Shown here one piece after another: positions 36,346 through 43,441 of a stretch of 64,000 bases of DNA. The notes below the pieces were generated by a model, which saw only the letters and a list, made by a program, of their open reading frames with translations, made no database searches and was not told where the DNA came from. The DNA comes from a bacterium (lineage in GTDB: Bacteria > Campylobacterota > Campylobacteria > Campylobacterales > Arcobacteraceae): the NCBI GenBank assembly GCA_018816105.1, contig JAHIWE010000020.1, forward strand, positions 1 to 64,000, given 5' to 3'. The translations under genes and the position numbers were made by a program. Within the stretch, counting starts at the first letter, position 1. The number at the start of each line of letters is the position of its first letter.

Positions 36346-37403
36346 TTTGGTTTGATTTAGTGACTCCAAAATCTGTTTTATTCTTTATTCCTATAATAAA
36401 AGAAATAAAACACAGAGGAAGAAAAGTTTTAATTACCGCAAGAGAAGGTAGTGGATATTCAGAAGTTGTGGAATTATTAAGACTTTATAATATGGAATTT
36501 GTAAATAGAGGTGAATTTGGTGGAGCTGAGTTAAAAGATAAATTACATGCATCTATTGAGAGACAAAAAGCCTTAATGGAGTTTGTAACTCTTTATGATA
36601 TAGATAGACTTGTTTGTTTATGTTCTGTTGATGCAAATAGGGTTGCTTTTGGATTAGGTATTCCTGTAATTAATTTTTATGATATTCCTTTATCTGATTA
36701 TAAAACAAACTTTAAAAAAGCACTTCCTCAAGCAAGACTTACTCTTCCTTTATCTAATAAAGTTTTTAAACCATTTGTTGTGCCAGATGAGATTTTCTTA
36801 CGATTTTCTTTAGATGAAGAACAAATTTTTGATTATAATTTTATTGATCCTTTAATTTGGTTAAAAGATTTTAAGCCAAGTTTTGAATATGTTAAAGAAA
36901 TACTTAAACCATACAATCTTGATTTAACAAAAAAATTAATTATTATTAGAGAAGAAGAATATAAATCTTCTTATGTTGATAAAAAATATCCAATTTTATA
37001 TGAAGAATTAGAAACAATTTATAATTCAACAAACTCAAATATTATAATTATTCCAAGATATGAAAGTTTATATTTAAAAAAAGAATTTCCTTTTGCAGTA
37101 GTATTAGAAGAAAAAGTGATTATTCAACATCTTTTAGCTTATGCGGATTTATTTATTGGAGGAGGCGGTACTTTAAATACAGAAGCTTGTTTTTTTAATA
37201 CTCCAACGATTTCTACTAGAAGTTTTATTTGTCATTATGATAAATACCAAATAGATAACAACTTAATGTATTGGGTTAATACTAAAGAAGAATTATTAGA
37301 AAATGTATATAAATTATTATCAGATAAAAAAACTATTAATAAAAATATATTTGATAAAATGAGTTTAGATATTCCAAAGTTGGTTGATCAAATTTTGAAT
37401 TAA
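36342..37403 (+). CDS. DUF354-family GT-B-like protein
   Basis: A 353-residue protein opening MIWFDLVTPKSVLFFIPIIKEIKHRGRKVLITAR, the DUF354 signature (mainly archaeal and campylobacterotal proteins, from memory). A second Rossmann half contains KKLIIIREEEYKSSYV, IIIIPRYES and YADLFIGGGGTLNTEACFFNTPTIST, which resembles the nucleotide-sugar pocket of UDP-GlcNAc 2-epimerases and MurG-like transferases. Biochemical function is unknown; a glycosyltransferase or epimerase is most likely. It starts inside the asnB stop and ends 22 bases before maf. Confidence 0.7.
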   Translation: MIWFDLVTPKSVLFFIPIIKEIKHRGRKVLITAREGSGYSEVVELLRLYNMEFVNRGEFGGAELKDKLHASIERQKALMEFVTLYDIDRLVCLCSVDANRVAFGLGIPVINFYDIPLSDYKTNFKKALPQARLTLPLSNKVFKPFVVPDEIFLRFSLDEEQIFDYNFIDPLIWLKDFKPSFEYVKEILKPYNLDLTKKLIIIREEEYKSSYVDKKYPILYEELETIYNSTNSNIIIIPRYESLYLKKEFPFAVVLEEKVIIQHLLAYADLFIGGGGTLNTEACFFNTPTISTRSFICHYDKYQIDNNLMYWVNTKEELLENVYKLLSDKKTINKNIFDKMSLDIPKLVDQILN

Positions 37404-37425
37404 TATAAAGAAGGATTTATAATAA

Positions 37426-39468
37426 ATGTCACAAAAAAATGCAGAAGAGCAACTTCAAACAGCCTTAACAACAACTTTTCTAGCTAATTTAGTTTTTCTT
37501 AAAGAGTATGATAATAATTTATATCAAAAAGTAGATGAACTATCAAAAATGATTAATGAAGGTATTTATAAAGAAAAATATGCATTAGACTTTATAAAAG
37601 AAAATGGAGATTTTGATATATATGATTTGATTAATGATAAATATTTATATAATCAAAAACCAAAAAAGATAAATAATGATTTAGTTCAAAAAGTGCAATT
37701 TGATGAAAAAGAGTCTATTTTTACCCTTGAAAATATTTTTACTATAAAAGAAAATTTTACAATGGATCCAAATATTAGATTTGATATAAAAAATTATTCA
37801 CAATCAGTTCAAATGACTATTAGTGATATATCTAAATATACAAATACTTTAAAAGATTTTTTAGAAAATAAGAAAAAAAGATTAAAAAAGATTAAAAAGT
37901 TTATTTTTATTGGAACTTTACTTGGAAGACATATTCCAAAAATTGCAGAAAAAGTTGATGCAGATTTATATTTGGTTTGTGAAAGAAATTTAGAAATATT
38001 TAGATTATCTTTATTTACTGTTGACTATACAGTATTAGCAAAAAAAGGTGTTATTTTTTCAATAATGGATAATCCTATTCAAGAAGAAGAAAAAATATTT
38101 CAATTTTTTAATATTAATTCTTTTGATAATTATCTTATAAAATTCTCTTCAACTAGAATCAATGTTAAAGAATATATAGATTACTTATTATCCTCTTTTA
38201 TGTGTATAAAACCAACATCTTATGATTATAATAGATATTTGTACACTTTTATAAACAGAAGTACTAAAACTTTAAATAGTAATTATAAAACCCTTTTAAT
38301 TAATAAGATTAAAAATAAATCATCTATATTTAAAAATCATCCTGTTCTTTTTATTGGAGCAGGGCCTTCTTTAGATGAAAATATTCTTTGGATTAAAAAC
38401 AATCAAAGTAAATTTTTCATTGTAACAATAGGGGCGGCTTATAAAAAGCTATTACAAAATGATATTAAAATCAATTTGATAATTACATTAGATGAAAAAT
38501 ATGAAGAATTAAATATGAATCAATTTGATGATGAAAGTGTTTCTTTAATTAATGATGAAACTCTTATTGCAGCATCATGTATGACCGATAGTAGGATATT
38601 AGAAAAATTTAAAAAAGACAATCTTTTTTTATATGAGATATTTGCTCCTTTTCATCGTAGAAATATTGAATTAACAGGTTTTAGTGTAGGAGAAATTGCT
38701 ATACAATTATTATTAAATATGAATGTAAATAAACTATATTTAATTGGCTTAGATATGGCATTAAATCAAGATACAGGGAAATCACACTTTGAAGGCAATA
38801 GTGAAGAGTTAACATATAATTTTGAAGAAGAAAATAGAGATGTTTTTGGATTAAGAGAAGGGCTTTTAAAAGTAAAAGGTAATTTAGAAAAAGAAGTATA
38901 CACAACAGCTGTTTATTATACTTCAATCAAATATATTGATAAGTATTTAAGTTTAAAAAATGATGATACTAATATTTATAATTTATCAAAACATGGTGCA
39001 TATTTTAATAATTCTATTCCTACAAAAGTTGAAAATATAAACTTTGAAGATTTTGAAGATTTAAAATTTGATAATAAAACTATACTAAATTTATTTAATA
39101 CTTCTTCTTTATCTTTCTTGGAAAATAATTCAAAATCAGAAATCCAAAAAGTGATTAATTTTATAAGAAATAATATTGAAACAAATTTTAAACAATATAA
39201 AGAACAAAAATATACAACTTATGAAGATTTTCTATATGGAACAATAAAACAATTGTCTCTTATAACAGATTATGAGTTTAAAAATAGTTCTATTGCTTAT
39301 ATTCTAAGGAATTATTCTCAAATAATATTACCTTATCTGTCTTATCATTTTAATGATTTAAAAATTAAAAATGAAAGTAAAAAGATAGAAAAAATTAAAA
39401 AGATATTTACAGATCAAATAGAACAGATTTTTTATGATTATATGAAATTTTTGGAAAGAGTTGTATAA
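37426..39468 (+). CDS. maf: Maf-family motility accessory factor (flagellin glycosyltransferase)
   Basis: A 680-residue cytoplasmic protein. The N-terminal 280 residues have the Maf layout; the central DUF115/MAF_flag10 domain contains HPVLFIGAGPSLDENILWIK with GAGPS near 311-315, VTIGAAYKKL, LIITLDEKY and LIGLDMALNQDTGKSHFEG near 440; the helical C-terminus includes the last 150 residues. Maf proteins transfer nonulosonic acids to Ser/Thr of flagellin before export. Here it is the last gene of an operon that begins with neuBCA and faces a flagellin gene, so CMP-sialic acid is a likely donor (inference). AAGGATT precedes the ATG. Confidence 0.88.
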   Translation: MSQKNAEEQLQTALTTTFLANLVFLKEYDNNLYQKVDELSKMINEGIYKEKYALDFIKENGDFDIYDLINDKYLYNQKPKKINNDLVQKVQFDEKESIFTLENIFTIKENFTMDPNIRFDIKNYSQSVQMTISDISKYTNTLKDFLENKKKRLKKIKKFIFIGTLLGRHIPKIAEKVDADLYLVCERNLEIFRLSLFTVDYTVLAKKGVIFSIMDNPIQEEEKIFQFFNINSFDNYLIKFSSTRINVKEYIDYLLSSFMCIKPTSYDYNRYLYTFINRSTKTLNSNYKTLLINKIKNKSSIFKNHPVLFIGAGPSLDENILWIKNNQSKFFIVTIGAAYKKLLQNDIKINLIITLDEKYEELNMNQFDDESVSLINDETLIAASCMTDSRILEKFKKDNLFLYEIFAPFHRRNIELTGFSVGEIAIQLLLNMNVNKLYLIGLDMALNQDTGKSHFEGNSEELTYNFEEENRDVFGLREGLLKVKGNLEKEVYTTAVYYTSIKYIDKYLSLKNDDTNIYNLSKHGAYFNNSIPTKVENINFEDFEDLKFDNKTILNLFNTSSLSFLENNSKSEIQKVINFIRNNIETNFKQYKEQKYTTYEDFLYGTIKQLSLITDYEFKNSSIAYILRNYSQIILPYLSYHFNDLKIKNESKKIEKIKKIFTDQIEQIFYDYMKFLERVV

Positions 39469-39493
39469 ATGTAGAGATTCAAAATCTCTACAT
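39469..39493. terminator. Bidirectional terminator between maf and flagellin
   Basis: Perfect 11-bp stem ATGTAGAGATT / AATCTCTACAT with a CAA loop in the 32-base gap between two convergent genes. The stem begins at the final A-T pair of the region just past the maf stop. Confidence 0.75.
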
Positions 39494-39500
39494 CTATTAT

Positions 39501-40346
39501 TTATTGTAATAATCTAAGAACGTTTTGTTGAACAGAATTTGCTTGACTGATTGCATAAGAACCAGCTTGAGAAATAATGTTTTGTTTGTTGAAATTTGCA
39601 GATTCTTGTGCATAATCAACATCTCTAATAATAGATTCAGCTGCTTTTACATTTGTAGCTTGAGTCATTAAGTTTCTAACAGCTGATTCAACTTGATTTT
39701 GAGTAGAACCCACATCTCCTCTGTATCCATTTAGAGTTGTAATCGCAGTATCAACAATTGTTTGTTGTGCTGCAGCAACACTTTGTGTTAATCCATTAGC
39801 ACTTAATCCAGCTAATGTAGATAATGATAAACCAGAAGTATTAGATCTGATTGCTGTATTACTAATAGTATCACTTGAAGTTTCACCAACTTGGAATGTT
39901 AATCCAGAAGATGCCGCTTTACTAGATGAACTAGCTTGTAATAAAGTTGTACCATTATAGTTTGTTTGAGCTGCAATGTTATCTAATTGATCTAAAAGTT
40001 TGTCAATATCTTTTCTAATTGATTCTCTACCATCAGATGATGTAGTATCAGTATTAGCTTGAATTAATTTAGCTTTGATAGTATCAAGAATATTTGATTG
40101 CTCAGACATAGATTTATCAGCAATTTGTAATAAAGAAACAGCTGAATTACCATTTGCAACACCTTGATTAATTGAAGTTGCTTGAGTTCTTAATTTATCA
40201 GCAATTGCTAAACCAGATGCATCATCAGAAGCTTTATTGATTTTTAAACCAGTAGAAAGTTTTTCTAATGAATTACTTAGAGTTTTATTTGTATTTGACG
40301 CTGCTTCTTGAGCAGTCAACGATGAAACGTTAGTATTAATTCTCAT
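39501..40346 (-). CDS. Flagellin, short form
   Basis: Filament subunit of 281 residues exported by the flagellar type III system. The N-terminal D0/D1 helices (MRINTNVSSLTAQEAASNTNKTL, KLSTGLKINKASDDASGLAIADKLRTQ) and C-terminal D1/D0 (AAESIIRDVDYAQESANFNKQNIISQAGSYAISQANSVQQNVLRLLQ) are complete. Between them only a short Ser/Thr-rich stretch (about 135-190, with SSSSKAASS and NTSGLSLST) replaces the D2/D3 domains, which would be surface-exposed and could carry O-glycans. The Maf-containing operon converges on this gene. AAAAGGA lies nine bases before the ATG; the leader is structured. Confidence 0.93.
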   Translation of the reverse strand: MRINTNVSSLTAQEAASNTNKTLSNSLEKLSTGLKINKASDDASGLAIADKLRTQATSINQGVANGNSAVSLLQIADKSMSEQSNILDTIKAKLIQANTDTTSSDGRESIRKDIDKLLDQLDNIAAQTNYNGTTLLQASSSSKAASSGLTFQVGETSSDTISNTAIRSNTSGLSLSTLAGLSANGLTQSVAAAQQTIVDTAITTLNGYRGDVGSTQNQVESAVRNLMTQATNVKAAESIIRDVDYAQESANFNKQNIISQAGSYAISQANSVQQNVLRLLQ

Positions 40347-40373
40347 AATAAATCCTTTTTATATATGACACAT

Positions 40374-40393
40374 TGTGATTTGAATAAATCACA
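40374..40393 (-). promoter_or_regulatory. Perfect 8-bp hairpin in the flagellin leader
   Basis: On the minus strand TGTGATTTATTCAAATCACA folds as an 8-bp stem with a 4-base loop, ending 27 bases before the start codon. GAGGA lies just 5' of it and the AAGGA ribosome site just 3'. Candidate translational control element. Confidence 0.55.
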
Positions 40394-40422
40394 TCCTCAA
40401 ACCTTCTTGTTTCACCAAGCAT

Positions 40423-40445
40423 AGAGAGGAAAGCTTTTCTTCTCT
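40423..40445 (-). promoter_or_regulatory. Upstream hairpin in the flagellin leader
   Basis: AGAGA...TCTCT arms continue after one A-C mismatch into GAAA/TTTC, giving nine base pairs around a 3-base loop on the minus-strand RNA. It lies between the probable promoter and the second hairpin. Confidence 0.4.
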
Positions 40446-40468
40446 TCGGAATCCATTGATCCCTAATC

Positions 40469-40474
40469 TTTATA
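40469..40474 (-). promoter_or_regulatory. Candidate -10 box of flagellin
   Basis: TATAAA on the minus strand (context TTTCAATATAAAGATT) would give a leader of about 115 bases. The palindrome ATGG-TGTG-CCAT sits just upstream at about 40484-40495. No good sigma-54 (GG-N10-GC) or sigma-28 pattern was found. Confidence 0.4.
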
Positions 40475-40513
40475 TTGAAAGTATGGCACACCATTTCTTA
40501 AAATTAGATTAAA

Positions 40514-41638
40514 TTAGTTGATCTTTTTTAGAATAATTCCACTTTCTATATGATTTGTATAAGCAAATTGGTCAAATAGTGCAAACTTTACTATTTCATG
40601 GGTTTTTACTAGTTCATGTAAGTCTCTATGTAGAGTTTCTGGATCACATGAGATATATATAATTTGTTCAAAATCTTTTGCTAGTGCTCTTGTGATATCA
40701 TCAAGTCCAGCTCTTGGAGGGTCCATAAATATAGTATCAAAGTCATAATCTTTTAGATTTACATCTTTTAATCTATTAAAAGTTCGAACTTCTTGAAGCC
40801 CTTGTGTGAACTCTTCTGCACTCATTCTAATAAACTCTATATTAGAGATATTATTTAACTCACAGTTTCTTCTTGCTGACTTTATTGATGTTTTTGAAAT
40901 TTCAGTTGCTAGGACTTTATTAAATTTTGTAGAAAGTGGTATTGTAAAGTTTCCACCACCACAGTAAAGTTCACATAAGTCTTTTGAAGAGTCTTGAATG
41001 TTATTTAAAACCCATTCAATCATTTGAATATTTACATTTGTATTTGGTTGAGTAAATCCACCTTCTTGATATTCAAAATTATAATCTTTGTTGTTTATAT
41101 TTAGTTTCTCAGAAATCAAATCTTTACTTATGATTTGTTTTTGTTTTCTACTTCTTCCTATGATTTTGATATTTACTTTGTTTTCAAGCTCTTTTGCAAG
41201 AATATTCCATGCTTCACTTAGTTTTCTATGATAAATTAAAGTTACAAGTAAATCATTTGTTGTACTTCCTAGAAATTCAATTCCAAAAAGTTTATTCTCA
41301 AGCTCTTTTTCTTTTGTTATCAGTTCTAGAAGTTTTGGCATAACTTCTTGAATATGGGGGCTTACTATTTGACATGAGTCTATTTCTAATACATTTTTAT
41401 TAAAATCATTCATAGCATATGAAATAGAATGGTTTCCCTTTTCATCTTTTTCCCACCAAATTCTAAACTCAGCTCTATTTCTAAAAGCTTCTTCACTACT
41501 CTTAATAATGTCAAAATCCATAGATGTAAAGTTTGAAAATCTTTGTTTTTCTCTTTGTACTTTAAAGTCTAGTTGTTCTGCATAACTTTTATCATATAGT
41601 GTACATGAAGCACATTTACCAAAATATTCACAATTCAT
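40514..41638 (-). CDS. trmA: tRNA (uracil-5-)-methyltransferase TrmA
   Basis: Makes ribothymidine-54 in the T-loop of tRNAs using SAM. The 374-residue protein starts NCEYFGKCASCTLYDKSYAEQL, with the N-terminal Cys pattern of the family. It contains YQEGGFTQPN, DLCELYCGGGNFTIPLS (SAM motif I), FMDPPRAGLD and the catalytic-Cys motif YISCDPETLHRDL, and ends with the conserved FDQFAYTNHIESGIIL. It has no TRAM domain, consistent with TrmA rather than RlmC/D. It lies upstream of flagellin on the same strand, 167 bases apart. Confidence 0.92.
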   Translation of the reverse strand: MNCEYFGKCASCTLYDKSYAEQLDFKVQREKQRFSNFTSMDFDIIKSSEEAFRNRAEFRIWWEKDEKGNHSISYAMNDFNKNVLEIDSCQIVSPHIQEVMPKLLELITKEKELENKLFGIEFLGSTTNDLLVTLIYHRKLSEAWNILAKELENKVNIKIIGRSRKQKQIISKDLISEKLNINNKDYNFEYQEGGFTQPNTNVNIQMIEWVLNNIQDSSKDLCELYCGGGNFTIPLSTKFNKVLATEISKTSIKSARRNCELNNISNIEFIRMSAEEFTQGLQEVRTFNRLKDVNLKDYDFDTIFMDPPRAGLDDITRALAKDFEQIIYISCDPETLHRDLHELVKTHEIVKFALFDQFAYTNHIESGIILKKIN

Positions 41639-41655
41639 AATTTTCCTTGAAATTA

Positions 41656-41678
41656 GGTCTCCCGATTTAAAGGGAACC
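41656..41678 (-). promoter_or_regulatory. Hairpin in the trmA leader
   Basis: On the minus strand GGT-TCCC, an 8-base loop TTTAAATC, then GGGA-g-ACC, a 7-bp stem with one bulged G, located 18-40 bases before the trmA ATG and just upstream of the AAGGA ribosome site. The loop resembles a tRNA T-loop only loosely. Possible translational control of trmA; no known riboswitch recognised. Confidence 0.35.
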
Positions 41679-41744
41679 GATGTTTTTTATTTACTCTTAA
41701 AACACAAAAATAAATTTAGTTAAAAGTAATAAAACTTTAAAGAG

Positions 41745-41760
41745 GTGCAAGGTCTTGCAC
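41745..41760. other. Short palindrome in the trmA/helicase divergent region
   Basis: GTGCAAG-GT-CTTGCAC, 7-bp arms with a 2-base centre, about 40 bases upstream of the helicase -10. It might be an operator for either divergent gene or a remnant terminator (a T-rich stretch follows on the plus strand). Confidence 0.35.
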
Positions 41761-41797
41761 TTATATATTTTTTAATCTAGAATTATATTGAATTCAT

Positions 41798-41803
41798 TAT
41801 AAT
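41798..41803 (+). promoter_or_regulatory. -10 box placing the start site at the helicase ATG
   Basis: Consensus TATAAT ends six bases before the ATG at 41810. A start site seven bases downstream of the box would be the A of ATG itself, so the mRNA would be leaderless. No purine-rich ribosome-binding site exists between box and ATG. Confidence 0.55.
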
Positions 41804-41809
41804 ACGCTC

Positions 41810-43381
41810 ATGAAAGAAAATTGGCAACAACAACTACAATCACTACTAAATTGTGATTTAAAAACCTTATATCCATTAGCAAGAAGTTTAAACAGAAAGC
41901 TAGAGTTTTATGTGGGACCTACAAATAGTGGTAAAACATATAATGCAATGCAAAAATTAAAAGAGGCCAACTCTGGACTTTATTTAGCACCTTTGCGACT
42001 TTTGGCACTTGAAGGTTATGAAGATTTGAAAGCTTCAAATCTACAAGCTTCACTAATCACAGGTGAAGAGCAAATGTTAAATGAAGATGCAGCGCATGTT
42101 TGCTCTACTATTGAAATGTTAGATTTTGATTTAGATGTTGATGTGGCTGTTATTGATGAAGTTCAAATGCTTGATGATATAGATAGAGGTTGGGCATGGG
42201 TAAATGCAATCATTGGATGTCCAGCTAAAAAAATCATTATGACAGGAAGTGTAAATGCACTTGATGCTGTTAAAAGAATCGCAGCATATTTAGATGAAGA
42301 TTTAGAAATAGTAAAACATCAAAGAAAAAATGAACTAAAAGTTTTACCTAAATGGACATCATTAGATAAACTAGAAGATGGAACTGCACTAATCGCATTT
42401 TCAAGAGCAGATGTTTTAAGATTAAAACATAGACTTCAAAAAAATTATACAGTTTCAGTAATTTATGGAAATTTATCACCTGAGGTTAGACGTGATGAAG
42501 CTCAAAGATTTAGAGAGAAAAAAAGTCAGATTCTAATAGCAACAGATGCAATTGCTATGGGATTAAATCTTCCTATTAAAACTATCTTATTTACAACAGA
42601 CACTAAGTTTGATGGGGTTAGTAAAAGAAAAATTACAGTAAATGAAATCACTCAAATTGCAGGTCGAGCAGGTCGATATGGTCACTTTGAAGCAGGATTT
42701 TTAGGTGCCACTAGAAGAGATGTATTAGAGCACATAAAAGTTGAATTTGAAGCACCTATAAAAACTATAAAACCACCTTTTAAAGTAAAAATAAATGCAA
42801 ACCAACTAGAAGCCTTGGCTGCTCATATTAAAACAAACTCTTTAACAAAAGTATTAAAGTTTTTTGCTGATAATATGTATTTTTCTGGACCATTTATAGC
42901 TGCAAACATTTCTTCTATGATTGAAGCTGCAAAAATAGTTGATACTAAGATTAATCTAAAACTTGAAGAAAAATATCTTTTAGCACAAGCTCCAATTACT
43001 GCAAAATCAAACATAATCATTCAAGCTTATGATGCATATATTGCAAGTGTGATTAAAAAAAGAGTTTGTCATTATAAACCATCTATTACCTTGCCTAAAA
43101 AAGCTATTACTCAAAGAGATTTATTACTTGTGGAAGATGAAGTTAAAAAAATATCTTTATATCTTTGGCTTTCATATAAGTTTCCAGATCTTTTTCCTGA
43201 TCATGATAAAGCGTATATTTTGAGAAACTCGTTTAACTCTTTTATAGAAAAATCATTAAAGGGAAATCTAATACAAGAAGAAATGCCTAGAAAAACTTTT
43301 ACAAAAAGAAGAGAAGCTGACCATAAAAACGAAAAAAGTATCAAAAAAAATTATAATTCAAGAAGACGGAAAACAATTTAA
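41810..43381 (+). CDS. Suv3-like DExH RNA helicase
   Basis: Superfamily 2 helicase of 523 residues resembling mitochondrial Suv3 (partner of PNPase or an RNase in degradosomes). Motif I is FYVGPTNSGKTYNAMQ; GLYLAPLRLLALEGYE (Ia), LITGEE, VDVAVIDEVQMLDDIDRGWAWVNAIIG (motif II with DEVQ), IIMTGS (III), IYGNLSPEVRRDEAQRF and EITQIAGRAGRYGHFEAG (VI) follow. The C-terminal 150 residues hold the Suv3-type helical extension, and the last 30 residues are Lys/Arg-rich. It lies divergent from trmA with its own -10 box. RNA turnover is the likely role (family-based inference). Confidence 0.82.
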   Translation: MKENWQQQLQSLLNCDLKTLYPLARSLNRKLEFYVGPTNSGKTYNAMQKLKEANSGLYLAPLRLLALEGYEDLKASNLQASLITGEEQMLNEDAAHVCSTIEMLDFDLDVDVAVIDEVQMLDDIDRGWAWVNAIIGCPAKKIIMTGSVNALDAVKRIAAYLDEDLEIVKHQRKNELKVLPKWTSLDKLEDGTALIAFSRADVLRLKHRLQKNYTVSVIYGNLSPEVRRDEAQRFREKKSQILIATDAIAMGLNLPIKTILFTTDTKFDGVSKRKITVNEITQIAGRAGRYGHFEAGFLGATRRDVLEHIKVEFEAPIKTIKPPFKVKINANQLEALAAHIKTNSLTKVLKFFADNMYFSGPFIAANISSMIEAAKIVDTKINLKLEEKYLLAQAPITAKSNIIIQAYDAYIASVIKKRVCHYKPSITLPKKAITQRDLLLVEDEVKKISLYLWLSYKFPDLFPDHDKAYILRNSFNSFIEKSLKGNLIQEEMPRKTFTKRREADHKNEKSIKKNYNSRRRKTI

Positions 43382-43393
43382 TAAAAAATTAGC

Positions 43394-43399
43394 TAAAAT
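43394..43399 (+). promoter_or_regulatory. Candidate -10 box of the ankyrin gene
   Basis: AATTAGCTAAAATAATC contains TAAAAT in the 60-base gap after the helicase gene; the TTAGC prefix also precedes the eno -10. AAAAGGAACG serves as ribosome site before the GTG at 43442. Confidence 0.45.
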
Positions 43400-43441
43400 A
43401 ATCAATTAAATAAATGAAAAGATATAAAAGGAACGTCTAGA

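Noticed and set aside
40374..40393. CRP/FNR-like palindrome TGTGA...TCACA
   Set aside because: The spacing is 10 bases instead of 6 or so, and it lies downstream of the probable start site in transcribed leader, where it forms a perfect RNA hairpin.
40440..40500. Possible sigma-54 or sigma-28 promoter before flagellin
   Set aside because: The TGG and GCC elements do not have the GG-N10-GC spacing, and no CGATAA-like box follows TAAA at the right distance. A plain -10 (TATAAA) fits better.
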